A DNA stretch of 64,000 nt, from positions 124,001-188,000 of the forward strand of contig CAJTBO010000005.1 of the NCBI GenBank assembly GCA_910573755.1. Reading direction: 5' to 3'. Positions 9,006 to 18,704 of the stretch are shown one piece after another; the stretch's first letter is position 1; every line of letters starts with the position of its first letter. This DNA is from Lachnospiraceae bacterium. Lineage in GTDB: Bacteria; Bacillota; Clostridia; Lachnospirales; Lachnospiraceae. The notes beneath the pieces were generated by a model. The model worked only from the letters and a program-made list of their open reading frames with translations. It was not told the origin of the DNA and did no database searches. The position numbers were made by a program, and so were the translations under genes.

Positions 9006-9026
9006 GAATATTGAGGAGGAAGAATC

Positions 9027-9308
9027 ATGTCGAGATCACTGAAAAAAGGACCATTCGCAGATGCAAGCTTACTGAAAAAAGTAGATGCTTTAAATGCATC
9101 CGGTCAGAAGCAGGTCATTAAGACCTGGTCCCGTCGTTCCACAATCTTTCCGTCTTTCGTAGGACATACGTTTGCGGTTCACGACGGCAGAAAGCATGTA
9201 CCTGTATATGTTACAGAGGATATGGTTGGGCACAAACTGGGTGAGTTCGTTGCAACCAGAACCTACAGGGGACATGCAAAAGAAGATAAAAAATCCAAAG
9301 TGAGATGA
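9027..9308 (+). CDS. rpsS: 30S ribosomal protein S19
   Basis: Small-subunit head protein, 93 residues, partner of S13 and close to the A-site tRNA. The sequence [20 protein letters not shown] and the [30 protein letters not shown] core are diagnostic. It follows rplB after 21 bases with GAGGAGG. A perfect 11-base-pair hairpin lies immediately downstream. Confidence 0.99.
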   Translation: MSRSLKKGPFADASLLKKVDALNASGQKQVIKTWSRRSTIFPSFVGHTFAVHDGRKHVPVYVTEDMVGHKLGEFVATRTYRGHAKEDKKSKVR

Positions 9309-9315
9309 AAGGTTA

Positions 9316-9340
9316 ATATGAAAATCAAAGATTTTCATAT
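9316..9340 (+). repeat. Perfect hairpin directly before the rplV ribosome site
   Basis: ATATGAAAATC at 9316-9326 pairs perfectly with 9330-9340 across a three-base loop. It fills most of the rpsS-rplV spacer and abuts the AAAGGAGG of rplV. There is no T-run, so it is not a terminator; it could tune rplV translation or protect an RNA end. Confidence 0.6.
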
Positions 9341-9357
9341 GAAAGGAGGTTTATACT

Positions 9358-9744
9358 ATGGCTAAAGGACATAGAAGTCAGATTAAAAGAGAAAGAAATG
9401 CTCAGAAAGATACAAGACCTTCCGCTAAGTTATCTTACGCAAGGATTCCTGTACAGAAAGCATGCTTTGTATTAGACGCCATCAGAGGCAAAGATGTAAC
9501 AAACGCTCTTGCGATTCTGGAGTACAATCCCAGATATGCATCCGGCGTTATCAAAAAATTACTGGAATCAGCAATTGCCAACGCTGAAAACAACAACGGC
9601 ATGAATGCGGCCAACCTTTATATAGAGGAGTGTTACGCAAGCAACGGTCCTATTATGAAACGTGTGAGACCCCGGGCACAGGGCAGGGCATACAGAATCG
9701 AAAAGAAGATGAGCCATATCAAGATTGTGCTGAACGAGAAATAA
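9358..9744 (+). CDS. rplV: 50S ribosomal protein L22
   Basis: Large-subunit protein of the exit tunnel, 128 residues, touching all 23S domains; its beta-hairpin is the site of macrolide-resistance changes in other bacteria. SAKLSYARIPVQKACFVLDAIRGK and the C-terminal KRVRPRAQGRAYRIEKKMSHI are typical. The ribosome site GAAAGGAGG sits directly after the hairpin. Confidence 0.98.
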   Translation: MAKGHRSQIKRERNAQKDTRPSAKLSYARIPVQKACFVLDAIRGKDVTNALAILEYNPRYASGVIKKLLESAIANAENNNGMNAANLYIEECYASNGPIMKRVRPRAQGRAYRIEKKMSHIKIVLNEK

Positions 9745-9812
9745 TCTAGCGAAGGCTCATAAGAGGGGGCGGTATGCTCCGTTATGGGCGGAAGAAAGGA
9801 GTTAAGTAATAT

Positions 9813-10469
9813 ATGGGACAGAAAGTTAATCCTCACGGCCTCAGAGTAGGTATTATTAAGGATTGGGATTCCAGATGGTATGCTGATGCTGAGTTTTCCG
9901 ATTATCTGGTTGAAGACTATAATATCAGAAAATATCTGAAAAAGAAATTATATGCTGCCGGTATCTCCAAGATTGAAATTGAAAGAGCTTCCGACAGAGT
10001 AAAAGTTATCATTTATACAGCAAAACCCGGTGTTGTGATCGGTAAAGCAGGTGCGGAGATCGAAAAGACAAAAGCGGAACTCTCCAAACTGACAGATAAA
10101 AAGGTGCTGATCGATATCAAAGAGATCAAGGTACCCGACAGAGATGCACAGCTTGTTGCGGAAAACATTGCGCAGCAGCTTGAAAACCGTGTATCTTTCA
10201 GAAGAGCCATGAAGTCCTGCATGGGCAGAACAATGAAAGCAAGAGCACTCGGTATCAAGACAGCCGTTTCCGGACGTCTGGGCGGCGCGGATATTGCCCG
10301 TACGGAGTTCTACAGCGAAGGTACTATTCCGCTTCAGACACTGAGAGCTGATATTGACTATGGTTTTGCGGAAGCAGATACCACCTACGGCAAAGTCGGT
10401 GTGAAAGTCTGGATCTACAAGGGCGAAGTACTTCCCGCTAAAGGAAATAAGGAAGGGAGCGAGAAATAA
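9813..10469 (+). CDS. rpsC: 30S ribosomal protein S3
   Basis: Small-subunit protein at the mRNA entry channel with intrinsic helicase function, 218 residues. The N-terminal [24 protein letters not shown], the KH motif ([16 protein letters not shown], with the GxxG loop) and the C-terminal [22 protein letters not shown] are visible. The next gene, rplP, starts two bases after the stop, so the pair is translationally coupled. Confidence 0.99.
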   Translation: MGQKVNPHGLRVGIIKDWDSRWYADAEFSDYLVEDYNIRKYLKKKLYAAGISKIEIERASDRVKVIIYTAKPGVVIGKAGAEIEKTKAELSKLTDKKVLIDIKEIKVPDRDAQLVAENIAQQLENRVSFRRAMKSCMGRTMKARALGIKTAVSGRLGGADIARTEFYSEGTIPLQTLRADIDYGFAEADTTYGKVGVKVWIYKGEVLPAKGNKEGSEK

Positions 10470-10471
10470 TT

Positions 10472-10909
10472 ATGTTAATGCCAAAAAGAGTAAAACGTCG
10501 TAAACAGTTCCGTGGTTCCATGGCAGGCAAACCTACCAGAGGTACAACGATTACCTATGGCGAATATGGTATTATCGCAACGGAACCGGCCTGGATCAAA
10601 TCCAACCAGATCGAAGCGGCCCGTGTGGCTATGACCCGTTATGTGAAACGTGGCGGTAAAGTCTGGATCAAGATTTTCCCGGATAAACCTGTAACAACAA
10701 AACCAGCAGAAACACGTATGGGTTCCGGTAAAGGTACTCTCGAATACTGGGTAGCAGTTGTTAAGCCGGGACGCGTGCTTTTCGAGATCGCAGGTGTGCC
10801 TGAGGATATTGCAAAAGAAGCGCTGCGTCTTGCAACACATAAGCTTCCATGTAAATGTAAAGTCGTTTCTAAAGCAGACTTGGAAGGCGGTGCATCAAAT
10901 GAAAACTAG
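10472..10909 (+). CDS. rplP: 50S ribosomal protein L16
   Basis: Large-subunit protein organising the A-site tRNA region, 145 residues. It begins [19 protein letters not shown]; the first ATG at 10472 is two bases after the rpsC stop, and a second in-frame ATG (10478) cannot be excluded. The conserved [25 protein letters not shown] and [19 protein letters not shown] segments are present. It overlaps rpmC by 11 bases. Confidence 0.98.
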   Translation: MLMPKRVKRRKQFRGSMAGKPTRGTTITYGEYGIIATEPAWIKSNQIEAARVAMTRYVKRGGKVWIKIFPDKPVTTKPAETRMGSGKGTLEYWVAVVKPGRVLFEIAGVPEDIAKEALRLATHKLPCKCKVVSKADLEGGASNEN

Positions 10910-11099
10910 TAAATATTTAGAAGATTTAAAGGCAAAGACTTCTGCGGAATTGGCGGAAGAGTTAGTGGCTGCTAAGAAAGAACTTTTCAATTTGAGGTTC
11001 CAGAACGCAACAAATCAGTTGGACAATACAGCAAGGATCAAAGAAGTGAGGAAAAATATTGCCCGTATTCAGACTGTGATCACAGCAAAGGCAAACTGA
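10899..11099 (+). CDS. rpmC: 50S ribosomal protein L29
   Basis: Small two-helix large-subunit protein by the tunnel exit, 66 residues, normal for the family. The start is ATG 10899 ([21 protein letters not shown]), inside the end of rplP; the ribosome site (GGAAGGCGG) lies in the rplP coding sequence. [27 protein letters not shown] is the family signature. Confidence 0.97.
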   Translation: MKTSKYLEDLKAKTSAELAEELVAAKKELFNLRFQNATNQLDNTARIKEVRKNIARIQTVITAKAN

Positions 11100-11136
11100 G
11101 CATCTGTATTGTATTAACTGGAAAGGAGAGCAAATC

Positions 11137-11391
11137 GTGGAAAGAAATTTAAGAAAAACACGTACTGGCAAGGTTGTCAGCGATAAAATGGATAAGACGA
11201 TCGTTGTAGCGATTCAGAATAACGAAATGCATCCGCTTTACAACAAGATCGTAAAAAGAACTTACAAATTGAAAGCTCATGACGAGAACAATGATTGTCA
11301 TATCGGTGATACCGTCAAGGTTATGGAGACAAGGCCTCTGTCCAAGGACAAGAGATGGAGACTTGTCGAGATTGTTGAGCGTGCGAAGTAA
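11137..11391 (+). CDS. rpsQ: 30S ribosomal protein S17
   Basis: Primary 16S rRNA-binding protein, 84 residues. It starts with GTG at 11137 after the strong site [53 protein letters not shown] and the C-terminal [20 protein letters not shown] are conserved family segments. Confidence 0.98.
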   Translation: MERNLRKTRTGKVVSDKMDKTIVVAIQNNEMHPLYNKIVKRTYKLKAHDENNDCHIGDTVKVMETRPLSKDKRWRLVEIVERAK

Positions 11392-11437
11392 GTAAAACGC
11401 AAAAAGCGATCATGAACAAAGTGAAAGGAGAATCAAC

Positions 11438-11806
11438 ATGGTTCAGCAGGAAACCAGACTGAAAGTTGCCGATAACACAGGTGCGAAGGAACTGCTTTGC
11501 ATCAGGGTAATGGGCGGCTCGACAAGAAGATATGCAGGTATTGGTGATATAATTGTTGCTTCTGTTAAAGATGCAACACCAGGCGGCGTTGTGAAAAAGG
11601 GCGATGTAGTAAAAGCTGTTGTAGTGCGTACCGTAAAAGGCGCCCGCCGCAAAGATGGTTCTTACATCAGATTCGATGAAAATGCTGCTGTTATTATCAA
11701 AGATGACAAAACTCCGAGAGGAACCCGTATCTTTGGACCGGTAGCAAGAGAGCTTCGTGAGAAACAGTTTATGAAGATTGTTTCCCTGGCTCCGGAAGTA
11801 TTATAG
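11438..11806 (+). CDS. rplN: 50S ribosomal protein L14
   Basis: Large-subunit interface protein and docking site for the silencing factor RsfS. It has the standard 122 residues, beginning [21 protein letters not shown] and ending [15 protein letters not shown]. It heads the spc part of the cluster. The rplX start follows after 11 bases with AGGAGG. Confidence 0.99.
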   Translation: MVQQETRLKVADNTGAKELLCIRVMGGSTRRYAGIGDIIVASVKDATPGGVVKKGDVVKAVVVRTVKGARRKDGSYIRFDENAAVIIKDDKTPRGTRIFGPVARELREKQFMKIVSLAPEVL

Positions 11807-11817
11807 GAGGTACCGGT

Positions 11818-12129
11818 ATGGCGATGTTAAAGATCAAAAAGGGCGATACTGTGAAGGTGATCGCCGGTAAAGATAAAGACAAAGAAGGCAAAGTCCTTGA
11901 GATAGACCGCAAGAATGGCCGTGTGCTGGTAGAAGGCGTGAATATGATCACAAAGCATATGAAACCTTCTGCAGCAAATGCTAACGGCGGTATCGTGCAG
12001 AGAGAAGCAATGATCGACATTTCCAATGTGATGTATGTGCACAAAGGAAAAGCAACAAGAATCGGCTTTAAGATGGAAGGCGACAGGAAAGTCCGCTTTG
12101 CCAAATCTACAGGCGATGTGATCGATTAA
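11818..12129 (+). CDS. rplX: 50S ribosomal protein L24
   Basis: Assembly-initiating large-subunit protein, 103 residues, with a KOW motif near the start (KIKKGDTVKVIAGKDKDKEGKV) and the ITKHMKPS segment. Spacing on both sides is under 20 bases, with strong ribosome sites, as expected in a tightly packed operon. Confidence 0.98.
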   Translation: MAMLKIKKGDTVKVIAGKDKDKEGKVLEIDRKNGRVLVEGVNMITKHMKPSAANANGGIVQREAMIDISNVMYVHKGKATRIGFKMEGDRKVRFAKSTGDVID

Positions 12130-12144
12130 GGGAGGAGGTAAAAC

Positions 12145-12684
12145 ATGAGCAGATTAAAAGATATGTACAAAAATGAGATCGTAGACGCTATGATCAAAAA
12201 GTTTGGCTATAAGAATATCATGGAAGTTCCTAAAATCGACAAGATCGTGGTAAATATGGGTGTCGGCGAAGCAAAGGAAAATCCCAAGGTATTGGAAGCT
12301 GCTGCCGCTGATATGGAAAAGATCACAGGACAGCATGCCGTTATTACAAAGGCAAAGAAATCTATTGCAAACTTCAAGATCAGGGAAGGACAGTCCATCG
12401 GATGTAAAACAACTCTCCGCGGTGAGAAGATGTATGAGTTTCTGGACCGTCTGATCAATCTGGCACTGCCCCGTGTACGTGACTTCAGAGGCGTCAGCGC
12501 AAACGCGTTCGACGGAAGAGGCAACTACGCACTGGGTATCAAGGAACAGATCATCTTCCCGGAGATCGAATATGATAAGATTGATAAAGTAAGAGGCATG
12601 GATGTGATCATCGTAACGACTGCCAAGACGGACGAAGAGGCGCGTGAGTTACTGAGATTATTCAATATGCCTTATGAAAAATAA
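12145..12684 (+). CDS. rplE: 50S ribosomal protein L5
   Basis: 5S rRNA-binding protein of the central protuberance, 179 residues, the usual length. Diagnostic segments are [21 protein letters not shown], the [23 protein letters not shown] loop and the C-terminal [22 protein letters not shown]. It precedes rpsN by 15 bases. Confidence 0.99.
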   Translation: MSRLKDMYKNEIVDAMIKKFGYKNIMEVPKIDKIVVNMGVGEAKENPKVLEAAAADMEKITGQHAVITKAKKSIANFKIREGQSIGCKTTLRGEKMYEFLDRLINLALPRVRDFRGVSANAFDGRGNYALGIKEQIIFPEIEYDKIDKVRGMDVIIVTTAKTDEEARELLRLFNMPYEK

Positions 12685-12699
12685 CAGGAGGTAAATTCC

Positions 12700-12885
12700 A
12701 TGGCTAAGACAGCGATGAAGATTAAACAGCAGCGTAAACCGAAGTTCTCCACAAGAGCATACAGCCGCTGCAAAATTTGTGGTCGTCCCCACGCATATTT
12801 AAGAAAATACGGAATCTGCAGAATTTGCTTCCGTGAATTGGCATACAAGGGCGAGATTCCCGGCGTAAAGAAATCAAGCTGGTAA
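12700..12885 (+). CDS. rpsN: 30S ribosomal protein S14, zinc-binding type
   Basis: Short form of S14, 61 residues, with a four-cysteine zinc site (CKICGRP then CRICFRE). This type Z form is typical of Firmicutes and indicates that the main ribosomal copy needs zinc. A zinc-free paralogue used in zinc starvation is not in this window. Confidence 0.98.
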   Translation: MAKTAMKIKQQRKPKFSTRAYSRCKICGRPHAYLRKYGICRICFRELAYKGEIPGVKKSSW

Positions 12886-12926
12886 AGGCGCGTGATGAGT
12901 CAAAATGAAGAAGGAGGAAACTGACC

Positions 12927-13328
12927 ATGACAATGAGTGACCCTATTGCAGATATGCTTACAAGAATCCGTAATGCAAATACTGCAAAACATGATACAGT
13001 AGACGTACCCTCATCTAAAATGAAACTGGCTATCGCGCAGATTCTGGCAGATGAAGGTTATATCAAAAAATTTGAAGTGATAGAAGACGGTTCATTCAAT
13101 ACGATCCGAATTAGTATGAAATACGGCGCAGACAGAAATGAAAAGATCATTTCCGGTATCAAGAGAATTTCCAAACCCGGCCTTCGCGTATATGCGGGCA
13201 AGGAAGACATGCCGAAGGTTCTGGGCGGTCTGGGAATCGCTATCATTTCCACAAATCAGGGCGTTATCACGGATAAGAAGGCAAGAGAGTTAGGCGTAGG
13301 CGGCGAAGTATTAGCGTTTGTGTGGTAA
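12927..13328 (+). CDS. rpsH: 30S ribosomal protein S8
   Basis: Primary 16S rRNA-binding protein, 133 residues. In E. coli S8 is the repressor of the spc operon. [21 protein letters not shown] and the C-terminal [27 protein letters not shown] are diagnostic. A 167-base spacer rich in repeats follows before rplF, unusually long for this operon. Confidence 0.98.
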   Translation: MTMSDPIADMLTRIRNANTAKHDTVDVPSSKMKLAIAQILADEGYIKKFEVIEDGSFNTIRISMKYGADRNEKIISGIKRISKPGLRVYAGKEDMPKVLGGLGIAIISTNQGVITDKKARELGVGGEVLAFVW

Positions 13329-13348
13329 AGGACGAAAAGAATTTCTAA

Positions 13349-13455
13349 GGCGTCAGAGGACGCCGCCTAAGAAAATCTAAGTTTCGTCCGTAGGAGAAAA
13401 TGCGCTGCATTTTCTCTGCTGCTACAGGACGCCGCCTGAGAAAATCCGGGTTTCG
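13349..13455 (+). repeat. Repeat and hairpin block between rpsH and rplF
   Basis: Two 30-base direct repeats, 13357-13386 and 13426-13455, match at 26 positions. Between them is a perfect ten-base-pair hairpin, 13394-13403 with 13407-13416, around a three-base loop. GGCGTC at 13349-13354 pairs with 13359-13364 at the left edge. There is no T-run after any stem. It resembles a small palindromic element inserted in the operon or a regulatory RNA for rplF; no coding sequence is supported. Confidence 0.75.
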
Positions 13456-13495
13456 CCCCGGCGCTATGACAATATAACAATTAGGAGGTACGGGC

Positions 13496-14038
13496 ATGTC
13501 ACGTATAGGAAGAATGCCAATCGCGATTCCCGCAGGTGTGACTGTGGAAGTTGCAGAAAATAATAAAGTGACTGTAAAAGGTCCTAAAGGTACTCTGGAG
13601 AGAGTACTTCCGTCTGAGATGGAGATCAAGGTGGAAGGTGCGGAAGTTACCGTATCAAGACCGAATGACTTAAAGAAAATGAAATCTTTGCATGGCCTTA
13701 CCAGAACACTGATCAACAATATGGTAGTCGGTGTGACGGAAGGGTTCCAGAAGAAGCTGGAAGTTAACGGTGTAGGTTACAGGGCAGCAAAGGCAGGCAA
13801 GGTGCTTACTTTATCCCTCGGTTATTCCCACCCGGTTGAGATGACAGATCCCGAAGGTATCGAGACAGTACTGGAAGGACAGAACGTGATCATCGTAAAA
13901 GGCATCGATAAAGAGAAAGTCGGACAGTTTGCGGCTGAGATCAGAGACAAGAGAAGACCTGAACCTTATAAAGGCAAGGGTATCAAGTATGCTGACGAAG
14001 TGATCAGGCGTAAAGTTGGTAAGACCGGTAAGAAATAA
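13496..14038 (+). CDS. rplF: 50S ribosomal protein L6
   Basis: Large-subunit protein near the sarcin-ricin loop, 180 residues, made of two similar domains. [17 protein letters not shown] and the C-terminal [29 protein letters not shown] are typical. It has its own TTAGGAGGT site after the repeat-bearing spacer, so its translation may be independent of rpsH. Confidence 0.98.
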   Translation: MSRIGRMPIAIPAGVTVEVAENNKVTVKGPKGTLERVLPSEMEIKVEGAEVTVSRPNDLKKMKSLHGLTRTLINNMVVGVTEGFQKKLEVNGVGYRAAKAGKVLTLSLGYSHPVEMTDPEGIETVLEGQNVIIVKGIDKEKVGQFAAEIRDKRRPEPYKGKGIKYADEVIRRKVGKTGKK

Positions 14039-14058
14039 CAGATAAGGAGAGTGTAAAG

Positions 14059-14427
14059 ATGGTTAGTAAAAAATCAAGACAGGAAGTTCGTGTGAAAAAA
14101 CACAGAAGAATGCGTAACCGTTTGTCTGGAACCGCTGCAAGGCCTCGTCTTTCGGTATTCAGAAGCAATAATCATATGTATGCTCAAATTATCGACGATA
14201 CCGCCGGAGTAACGCTTGCTTCCGCCTGCACGCTTGAAAAAGAGGTGAAGGCTGAGTTGGAGAAGACCAACAACGTTGACGCGGCAGCATATCTCGGAAC
14301 GGTAATCGGTAAAAGAGCGCTTGAAAAGGGTATTACAACAGTTGTCTTTGACAGAGGCGGTTATATATACCAGGGTAAAGTAGCAGCATTAGCTGATGCG
14401 GCCAGAGAAGCTGGCCTTACATTCTAG
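14059..14427 (+). CDS. rplR: 50S ribosomal protein L18
   Basis: 5S rRNA-binding protein, 122 residues. [36 protein letters not shown] and the closing [24 protein letters not shown] region are conserved. Ribosome site AAGGAGAG; the next gene, rpsE, follows after 16 bases. Confidence 0.98.
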   Translation: MVSKKSRQEVRVKKHRRMRNRLSGTAARPRLSVFRSNNHMYAQIIDDTAGVTLASACTLEKEVKAELEKTNNVDAAAYLGTVIGKRALEKGITTVVFDRGGYIYQGKVAALADAAREAGLTF

Positions 14428-14443
14428 GAAGGGAGAAACGTAC

Positions 14444-14953
14444 ATGAAGCGTACAATCATAGATATAAGCAACATGGAATTAACGGAAAAAGTTGTTACC
14501 ATCAAACGTGTTACTAAGGTTGTAAAGGGCGGACGTAATATGCGTTTTACAGCTCTCGTGGTTGTTGGTGACGGCAATGGTCATGTAGGTGCCGGCCTGG
14601 GAAAAGCTACTGAAATCCCTGAGGCTATCAGAAAAGGCAAAGAAGACGCTATCAAGAATCTGGTAAGCGTTGCCATTGATGAAAACAACAGTATCACACA
14701 TGACTTTATCGGAAAATATGGTTCTTCAGAGGTTCTTTTGAAGAGAGCTCCCGAAGGTACCGGTATCATTGCAGGTGGTCCTGCACGTATCGTCTGCGAA
14801 CTTGCAGGCATCAGGAACATCCGTACCAAATCTCTGGGCTCCAATAATAAACAGAACGTGGTTCTTGCAGCGATTTCAGGCTTAAGCCAGCTTAAGACTC
14901 CTGAGGAGGTTGCAAAAAGCCGCGGCAAATCCGTAGAAGAAGTTGTAAGCTAG
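14444..14953 (+). CDS. rpsE: 30S ribosomal protein S5
   Basis: Small-subunit protein important for decoding accuracy, 169 residues. Start chosen at ATG 14444 ([20 protein letters not shown]) after GGAAGGGAG; the frame extends upstream into rplR but without a ribosome site. The double-stranded RNA-binding domain ([20 protein letters not shown]) and the [19 protein letters not shown] segment are clear. Confidence 0.98.
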   Translation: MKRTIIDISNMELTEKVVTIKRVTKVVKGGRNMRFTALVVVGDGNGHVGAGLGKATEIPEAIRKGKEDAIKNLVSVAIDENNSITHDFIGKYGSSEVLLKRAPEGTGIIAGGPARIVCELAGIRNIRTKSLGSNNKQNVVLAAISGLSQLKTPEEVAKSRGKSVEEVVS

Positions 14954-14970
14954 AAAGGAGGAGACCCAAA

Positions 14971-15159
14971 ATGGCAGATAATAAAACGTTAAAAATTACT
15001 TTAGTGAAATCTCCTATTGGTGCGATCCCTAAGCAGCGTGCAACTGTCGTTGCAATGGGACTTCGAAAAATGCATCAGACAGTGGAAATGCCTGATAACG
15101 GAGCGACCAGAGGCATGATTCAGAGAGTAAGACACTTAGTAAAAGTAGAAGAAGCTTAA
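14971..15159 (+). CDS. rpmD: 50S ribosomal protein L30
   Basis: Small large-subunit protein of 62 residues with the family core [20 protein letters not shown] and [20 protein letters not shown]. It lies in the conserved rpsE-rpmD-rplO order, with AAAGGAGG before the start. Confidence 0.97.
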   Translation: MADNKTLKITLVKSPIGAIPKQRATVVAMGLRKMHQTVEMPDNGATRGMIQRVRHLVKVEEA

Positions 15160-15181
15160 TAGAGAAGGAGGTGTCATCAGG

Positions 15182-15622
15182 ATGGATTTATCTAACTTGA
15201 GACCTGCGGAAGGTTCCAAACACAGCGATAGTTTTAGAAGAGGTCGTGGACACGGTTCAGGTAATGGCAAGACAGCCGGTAAAGGCCATAAAGGACAGAA
15301 GGCTCGTTCCGGAGCTCCCAGGATCGGTTTTGAAGGCGGTCAGATGCCTTTATACAGACGGCTTCCCAAGAGAGGCTTTAAGAACAGAAACAGAAAAGAG
15401 ATCGTAGGCATTAATATAGGTGCTCTCGAAGTATTTGAAAATGACTCTGTAGTAGATGTACAGGCATTGATGGACAGAGGCATTGTGAAAAATCCCAGAG
15501 ATGGTGTGAAAATCCTTGGAAACGGAGAACTTACCAAGAAGCTGAATGTGAAAGCGAATGCTTTCAGTGCATCGGCTGCTGAAAAGATTCAGGCACTTGG
15601 TGGAACAACAGAGGTAATGTAA
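15182..15622 (+). CDS. rplO: 50S ribosomal protein L15
   Basis: Late-binding large-subunit protein of 146 residues. The glycine- and arginine-rich N-terminal extension ([20 protein letters not shown]) that threads into 23S rRNA is present, followed by the globular domain. Its stop overlaps the secY start by one base (TAATG), coupling the two. Confidence 0.98.
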   Translation: MDLSNLRPAEGSKHSDSFRRGRGHGSGNGKTAGKGHKGQKARSGAPRIGFEGGQMPLYRRLPKRGFKNRNRKEIVGINIGALEVFENDSVVDVQALMDRGIVKNPRDGVKILGNGELTKKLNVKANAFSASAAEKIQALGGTTEVM

Positions 15623-16938
15623 TGCTTACAACATTAAAAAATGCATTTAGAGTAAAGGAAATCAGACAGAGAGTTCTGTATACGCTGGGAATGCTGGTAA
15701 TTATCAGGCTTGCATCCCAGCTCCCTGTACCGGGAGTAAACAGAGACTATTTTGCCAACTGGTTTGCCCAGCAGACAGGAGATGCATTTAATCTCTTTGA
15801 TGCGTTTACAGGCGGCTCATTTTTGAGCATGTCAGTCATTGCGCTCAATATCACACCTTATATCACATCTTCCATCATTATACAGCTTCTGACCATTGCA
15901 ATCCCGAAGCTGGAGGAGATGCAGAAGGATGGAGAAGAGGGCAGAAAGAAAATCACGGCAATCACCCGTTATGTTACGGTGGCACTGGCAGTGATCGAAT
16001 CCGGCGCTATGGCGATCGGCTTTGGAAGGCGCGGCCTTTTGCAGACTTATAATGCACTGAATGTTATAACAGTGATCGTTGCGCTTACGGCCGGCAGTGC
16101 GTTCCTGATGTGGATCGGTGAGCGGATCACGGAAAAAGGTATCGGAAACGGCATTTCTGTTGTCCTGACGATCAATATCGTTTCAAGACTGCCGCAGGAG
16201 CTTACCACACTGTTTAACCAGTTTATATCCGGCAGGGAGATCGCGCCGGCAGTGGTTGCCGCAGTGATCATTATTGCGGTGATCATTATCATGGTGGTAC
16301 TTGTTATCGTCCTGAATTCCGGAACCCGTAAGATTCCGGTGCAGTATGCAAAGAAGATGCAGGGAAGGAAAATGTATGGAGGAAATTCCAGCAATATCCC
16401 GCTGAAGATCAATACGGCGGGCGTTATTCCGGTAATCTTCGCATCTTCTCTTATGCAGTTCCCTGTGATTATCTGTTCCCTGCTGGGAGTGAGCGGCGGC
16501 ACAGGTTTTGGCGGCAAGGTATTGAGGGCGCTCAGTTCAAGCAACTGGTGCAGGCCGAGCGAGCCGCTTTACAGCATTGGCCTTGTATTATATATTGTTC
16601 TGGTCGTATTCTTTGCCTATTTCTATACATCTATTACTTTCAATCCGATAGAGATTGCAGAGAATATGAAGAAGCAGGGCGGATTTATCCCCGGTATCAG
16701 ACCGGGCAGACCGACCAGCGAGTACCTGTCAAAAATTTTGAACTATATTATCTTCATTGGTGCCTGCGGACTGACGATCGTATGCGTACTGCCGTTTTTC
16801 TTTAACGGTGTATTCGGCGCAAGCGTATCCTTCGGCGGCACGAGCCTGATCATTATCGTCAGCGTTATAGTGGAGACATTGAAACAGGTAGAATCACTGA
16901 TGCTGGTTCGCAATTATAAAGGATTTTTGAACGATTGA
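15622..16938 (+). CDS. secY: Protein translocase subunit SecY
   Basis: Central pore of the Sec translocon, 438 residues with about ten membrane helices. The N-terminal FRVKEIRQRVLYTLGMLVIIRL, the plug-region segment AFTGGSFLSMSVIALNITPYIT, and the cytoplasmic loops (GNSSNIPLKINTAGVIPVIF; KKQGGFIPGIRPGRPTSEYL) that contact SecA and the ribosome are all visible. It starts on the last base of the rplO stop. A 12-base-pair hairpin (16965-16992) separates it from adk. Confidence 0.98.
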   Translation: MLTTLKNAFRVKEIRQRVLYTLGMLVIIRLASQLPVPGVNRDYFANWFAQQTGDAFNLFDAFTGGSFLSMSVIALNITPYITSSIIIQLLTIAIPKLEEMQKDGEEGRKKITAITRYVTVALAVIESGAMAIGFGRRGLLQTYNALNVITVIVALTAGSAFLMWIGERITEKGIGNGISVVLTINIVSRLPQELTTLFNQFISGREIAPAVVAAVIIIAVIIIMVVLVIVLNSGTRKIPVQYAKKMQGRKMYGGNSSNIPLKINTAGVIPVIFASSLMQFPVIICSLLGVSGGTGFGGKVLRALSSSNWCRPSEPLYSIGLVLYIVLVVFFAYFYTSITFNPIEIAENMKKQGGFIPGIRPGRPTSEYLSKILNYIIFIGACGLTIVCVLPFFFNGVFGASVSFGGTSLIIIVSVIVETLKQVESLMLVRNYKGFLND

Positions 16939-16964
16939 TAAAGAAAGGGCCACAGGCCTTATGA

Positions 16965-16992
16965 TATGGGATGGGGAGTACCTCATCCCATA
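16965..16992 (+). repeat. Hairpin between secY and adk
   Basis: 16965-16976 pairs with 16981-16992 over 12 positions (one G-U pair) around the loop AGTA. No T-run follows, so it is more likely an mRNA processing or stability element than a terminator. Confidence 0.6.
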
Positions 16993-17035
16993 ATCCGGTG
17001 AAGAAGGTTAAAACCCAAGATAGGGAGGTTTGTCA

Positions 17036-17677
17036 ATGAAAATTATAATGTTAGGGGCACCCGGGGCAGGAAAAGGAACACAGGCACATATGATAGCGGA
17101 AAAGTATCATCTGCCTCACGTTTCCACAGGGGATATTTTCCGTGCCAATATCAAGAACGGTACGGAGCTTGGAAAAGAAGCAAAAGGTTACATGGATCGC
17201 GGTGAACTCGTGCCGGATGAACTGACAGTCAGGATTCTTCTCGACAGGGTGGCTCAGGAGGACTGTAAGAACGGATACATTCTGGATGGCTTCCCGAGAA
17301 ATATTCCGCAGGCTGAAGTTCTGGAAAAGGAACTTGAAAATCTTGGCGAAAAGATCGATGCGGCGATCGATATGGAAGTACCGGATGAGAGTATCATCAG
17401 AAGGATGTCAGGAAGACGCGCATGTTCATCCTGCGGCGCAACGTATCATATTGTAAATGTACCGCCGAAAAAAGAGGGCATATGTGATGTCTGCGGGGAG
17501 GCGCTCATTCTCCGTGATGATGATAAAGAGGAAACAGTGCAGAAGCGTCTGGATGTTTATCATGAACAGACCCAGCCGCTGATCGAGTTTTATACCAAAA
17601 AAGGTATCCTGAAGACGGTGGACGGCACACAGGATATGATGAGTGTGTTTCAAACAATTACGAAAATTCTGGAATAG
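17036..17677 (+). CDS. adk: Adenylate kinase
   Basis: Converts ATP plus AMP to two ADP; 213 residues. Start chosen at ATG 17036, six bases after GGGAGGT; an in-frame TTG two codons earlier is too close to the site. The P-loop is GAPGAGKGT near the N-terminus, the AMP site includes STGDIFR, and the LID carries a four-cysteine zinc site (CSSCGATYH and CDVCG), typical of Gram-positive enzymes. It lies in the conserved secY-adk-map order. Confidence 0.98.
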   Translation: MKIIMLGAPGAGKGTQAHMIAEKYHLPHVSTGDIFRANIKNGTELGKEAKGYMDRGELVPDELTVRILLDRVAQEDCKNGYILDGFPRNIPQAEVLEKELENLGEKIDAAIDMEVPDESIIRRMSGRRACSSCGATYHIVNVPPKKEGICDVCGEALILRDDDKEETVQKRLDVYHEQTQPLIEFYTKKGILKTVDGTQDMMSVFQTITKILE

Positions 17678-17704
17678 ACATATAGATTAAAGAAGGCATG
17701 GGCA

Positions 17705-18460
17705 ATGGCAGTTAGTGTAAAATCAGCAAGAGAAATTGAGCTTATGCGGGAGTCCTGCAGGCTCCTCGAAATAGTGCATGACGAATTGGGGAAAATGATC
17801 AGGCCGGGTATCTCCACTCTGGACATCGACAGAAAGGGAGATGAAATGATCAGGGAGATGGGCTGTATACCGAATTTTAAAAATTACAACGGTTATCCGG
17901 CATCAATCTGCGTTTCGGTCAATGATGAAGTGGTACACGGAATCCCGAGCAGGGACAGGATACTGATGGACGGCGATATCGTGAGTCTGGACGCCGGGCT
18001 GATCTATAAAGGATATCATTCCGATGCGGCAAGGACGCATGCGGTGGGAGAAATCAGCGAAGAGGCAAGACTTTTAATAGAAAGAACACGTCAGAGTTTT
18101 TTTGAAGGTATCAGGAATGCAAGGGCGGGCGCGCATCTTTATGATATCTCCAATGCGATCGATGGTTATATCAGTCAGTTCGGATACGGGATCGTCAGAG
18201 ATCTTGTGGGGCACGGCATCGGAACCTCCCTGCATGAAGATCCACAGGTTCCCAACTTCAGGCAAAGAAGAAAAGGGATCAGGCTGGTGCCCGGAATGAC
18301 GCTGGCTGTGGAGCCCATGATCAATCTGGGACGTGCCGATGTGGAATGGCTGGACGATGACTGGACAGTCGTGACAGAGGACGGAAGCATTTCGGCTCAT
18401 TACGAAAATACGATCCTGATCACAGAGGGCGAACCGGAAATTCTGACCCTCAGCCATTGA
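17705..18460 (+). CDS. map: Methionine aminopeptidase, type I
   Basis: Removes the initiator methionine from new proteins; 251 residues, type I length. The di-metal site residues lie in DAGLIYKGYHSDAART, GHGIG and EPMINLG, and the final glutamate is in SAHYENTILITEGEPEIL. It follows adk by 27 bases. Downstream is a tandem palindromic repeat rather than a normal short spacer. Confidence 0.97.
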   Translation: MAVSVKSAREIELMRESCRLLEIVHDELGKMIRPGISTLDIDRKGDEMIREMGCIPNFKNYNGYPASICVSVNDEVVHGIPSRDRILMDGDIVSLDAGLIYKGYHSDAARTHAVGEISEEARLLIERTRQSFFEGIRNARAGAHLYDISNAIDGYISQFGYGIVRDLVGHGIGTSLHEDPQVPNFRQRRKGIRLVPGMTLAVEPMINLGRADVEWLDDDWTVVTEDGSISAHYENTILITEGEPEILTLSH

Positions 18461-18472
18461 ACATTATAATAA

Positions 18473-18693
18473 AAACAGCAGAATTTCCGGAAGCACATAA
18501 CTCGATTTACAGATGCGGAGCAGCTGGAAAGCGAGTTGCATGTGAGATGTGCCGGAGGAAATTCTGCGGAACTGGAATAATAGAAACAGCAGAATTTCCG
18601 GAAGCACATAACTTGATTTACAGATGCGGAGCAGCCGGAAAGCGGGTTGCATGTGAGATGTGCCGGAGGAAATTCTGCGGAACTGGAATAATA
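18473..18693 (+). repeat. Tandem 111-bp palindromic repeat between map and the KOW gene
   Basis: Two copies (18473-18582 and 18584-18693) with a 111-base period differ at only three positions. Each copy folds on itself. In copy 1, 18478-18488 pairs with 18557-18567, 18493-18498 with 18547-18552, and 18499-18504 with 18532-18537. Two of the three differences in copy 2 fall in the last stem and turn Watson-Crick pairs into G-U pairs, so folding is kept. The repeat can be read as a short protein in one frame, but that frame has only a TTG start and no ribosome site. It could be a palindromic mobile element or a duplicated structured RNA. Confidence 0.85.
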
Positions 18694-18704
18694 ACTAAAA
18701 TAAT

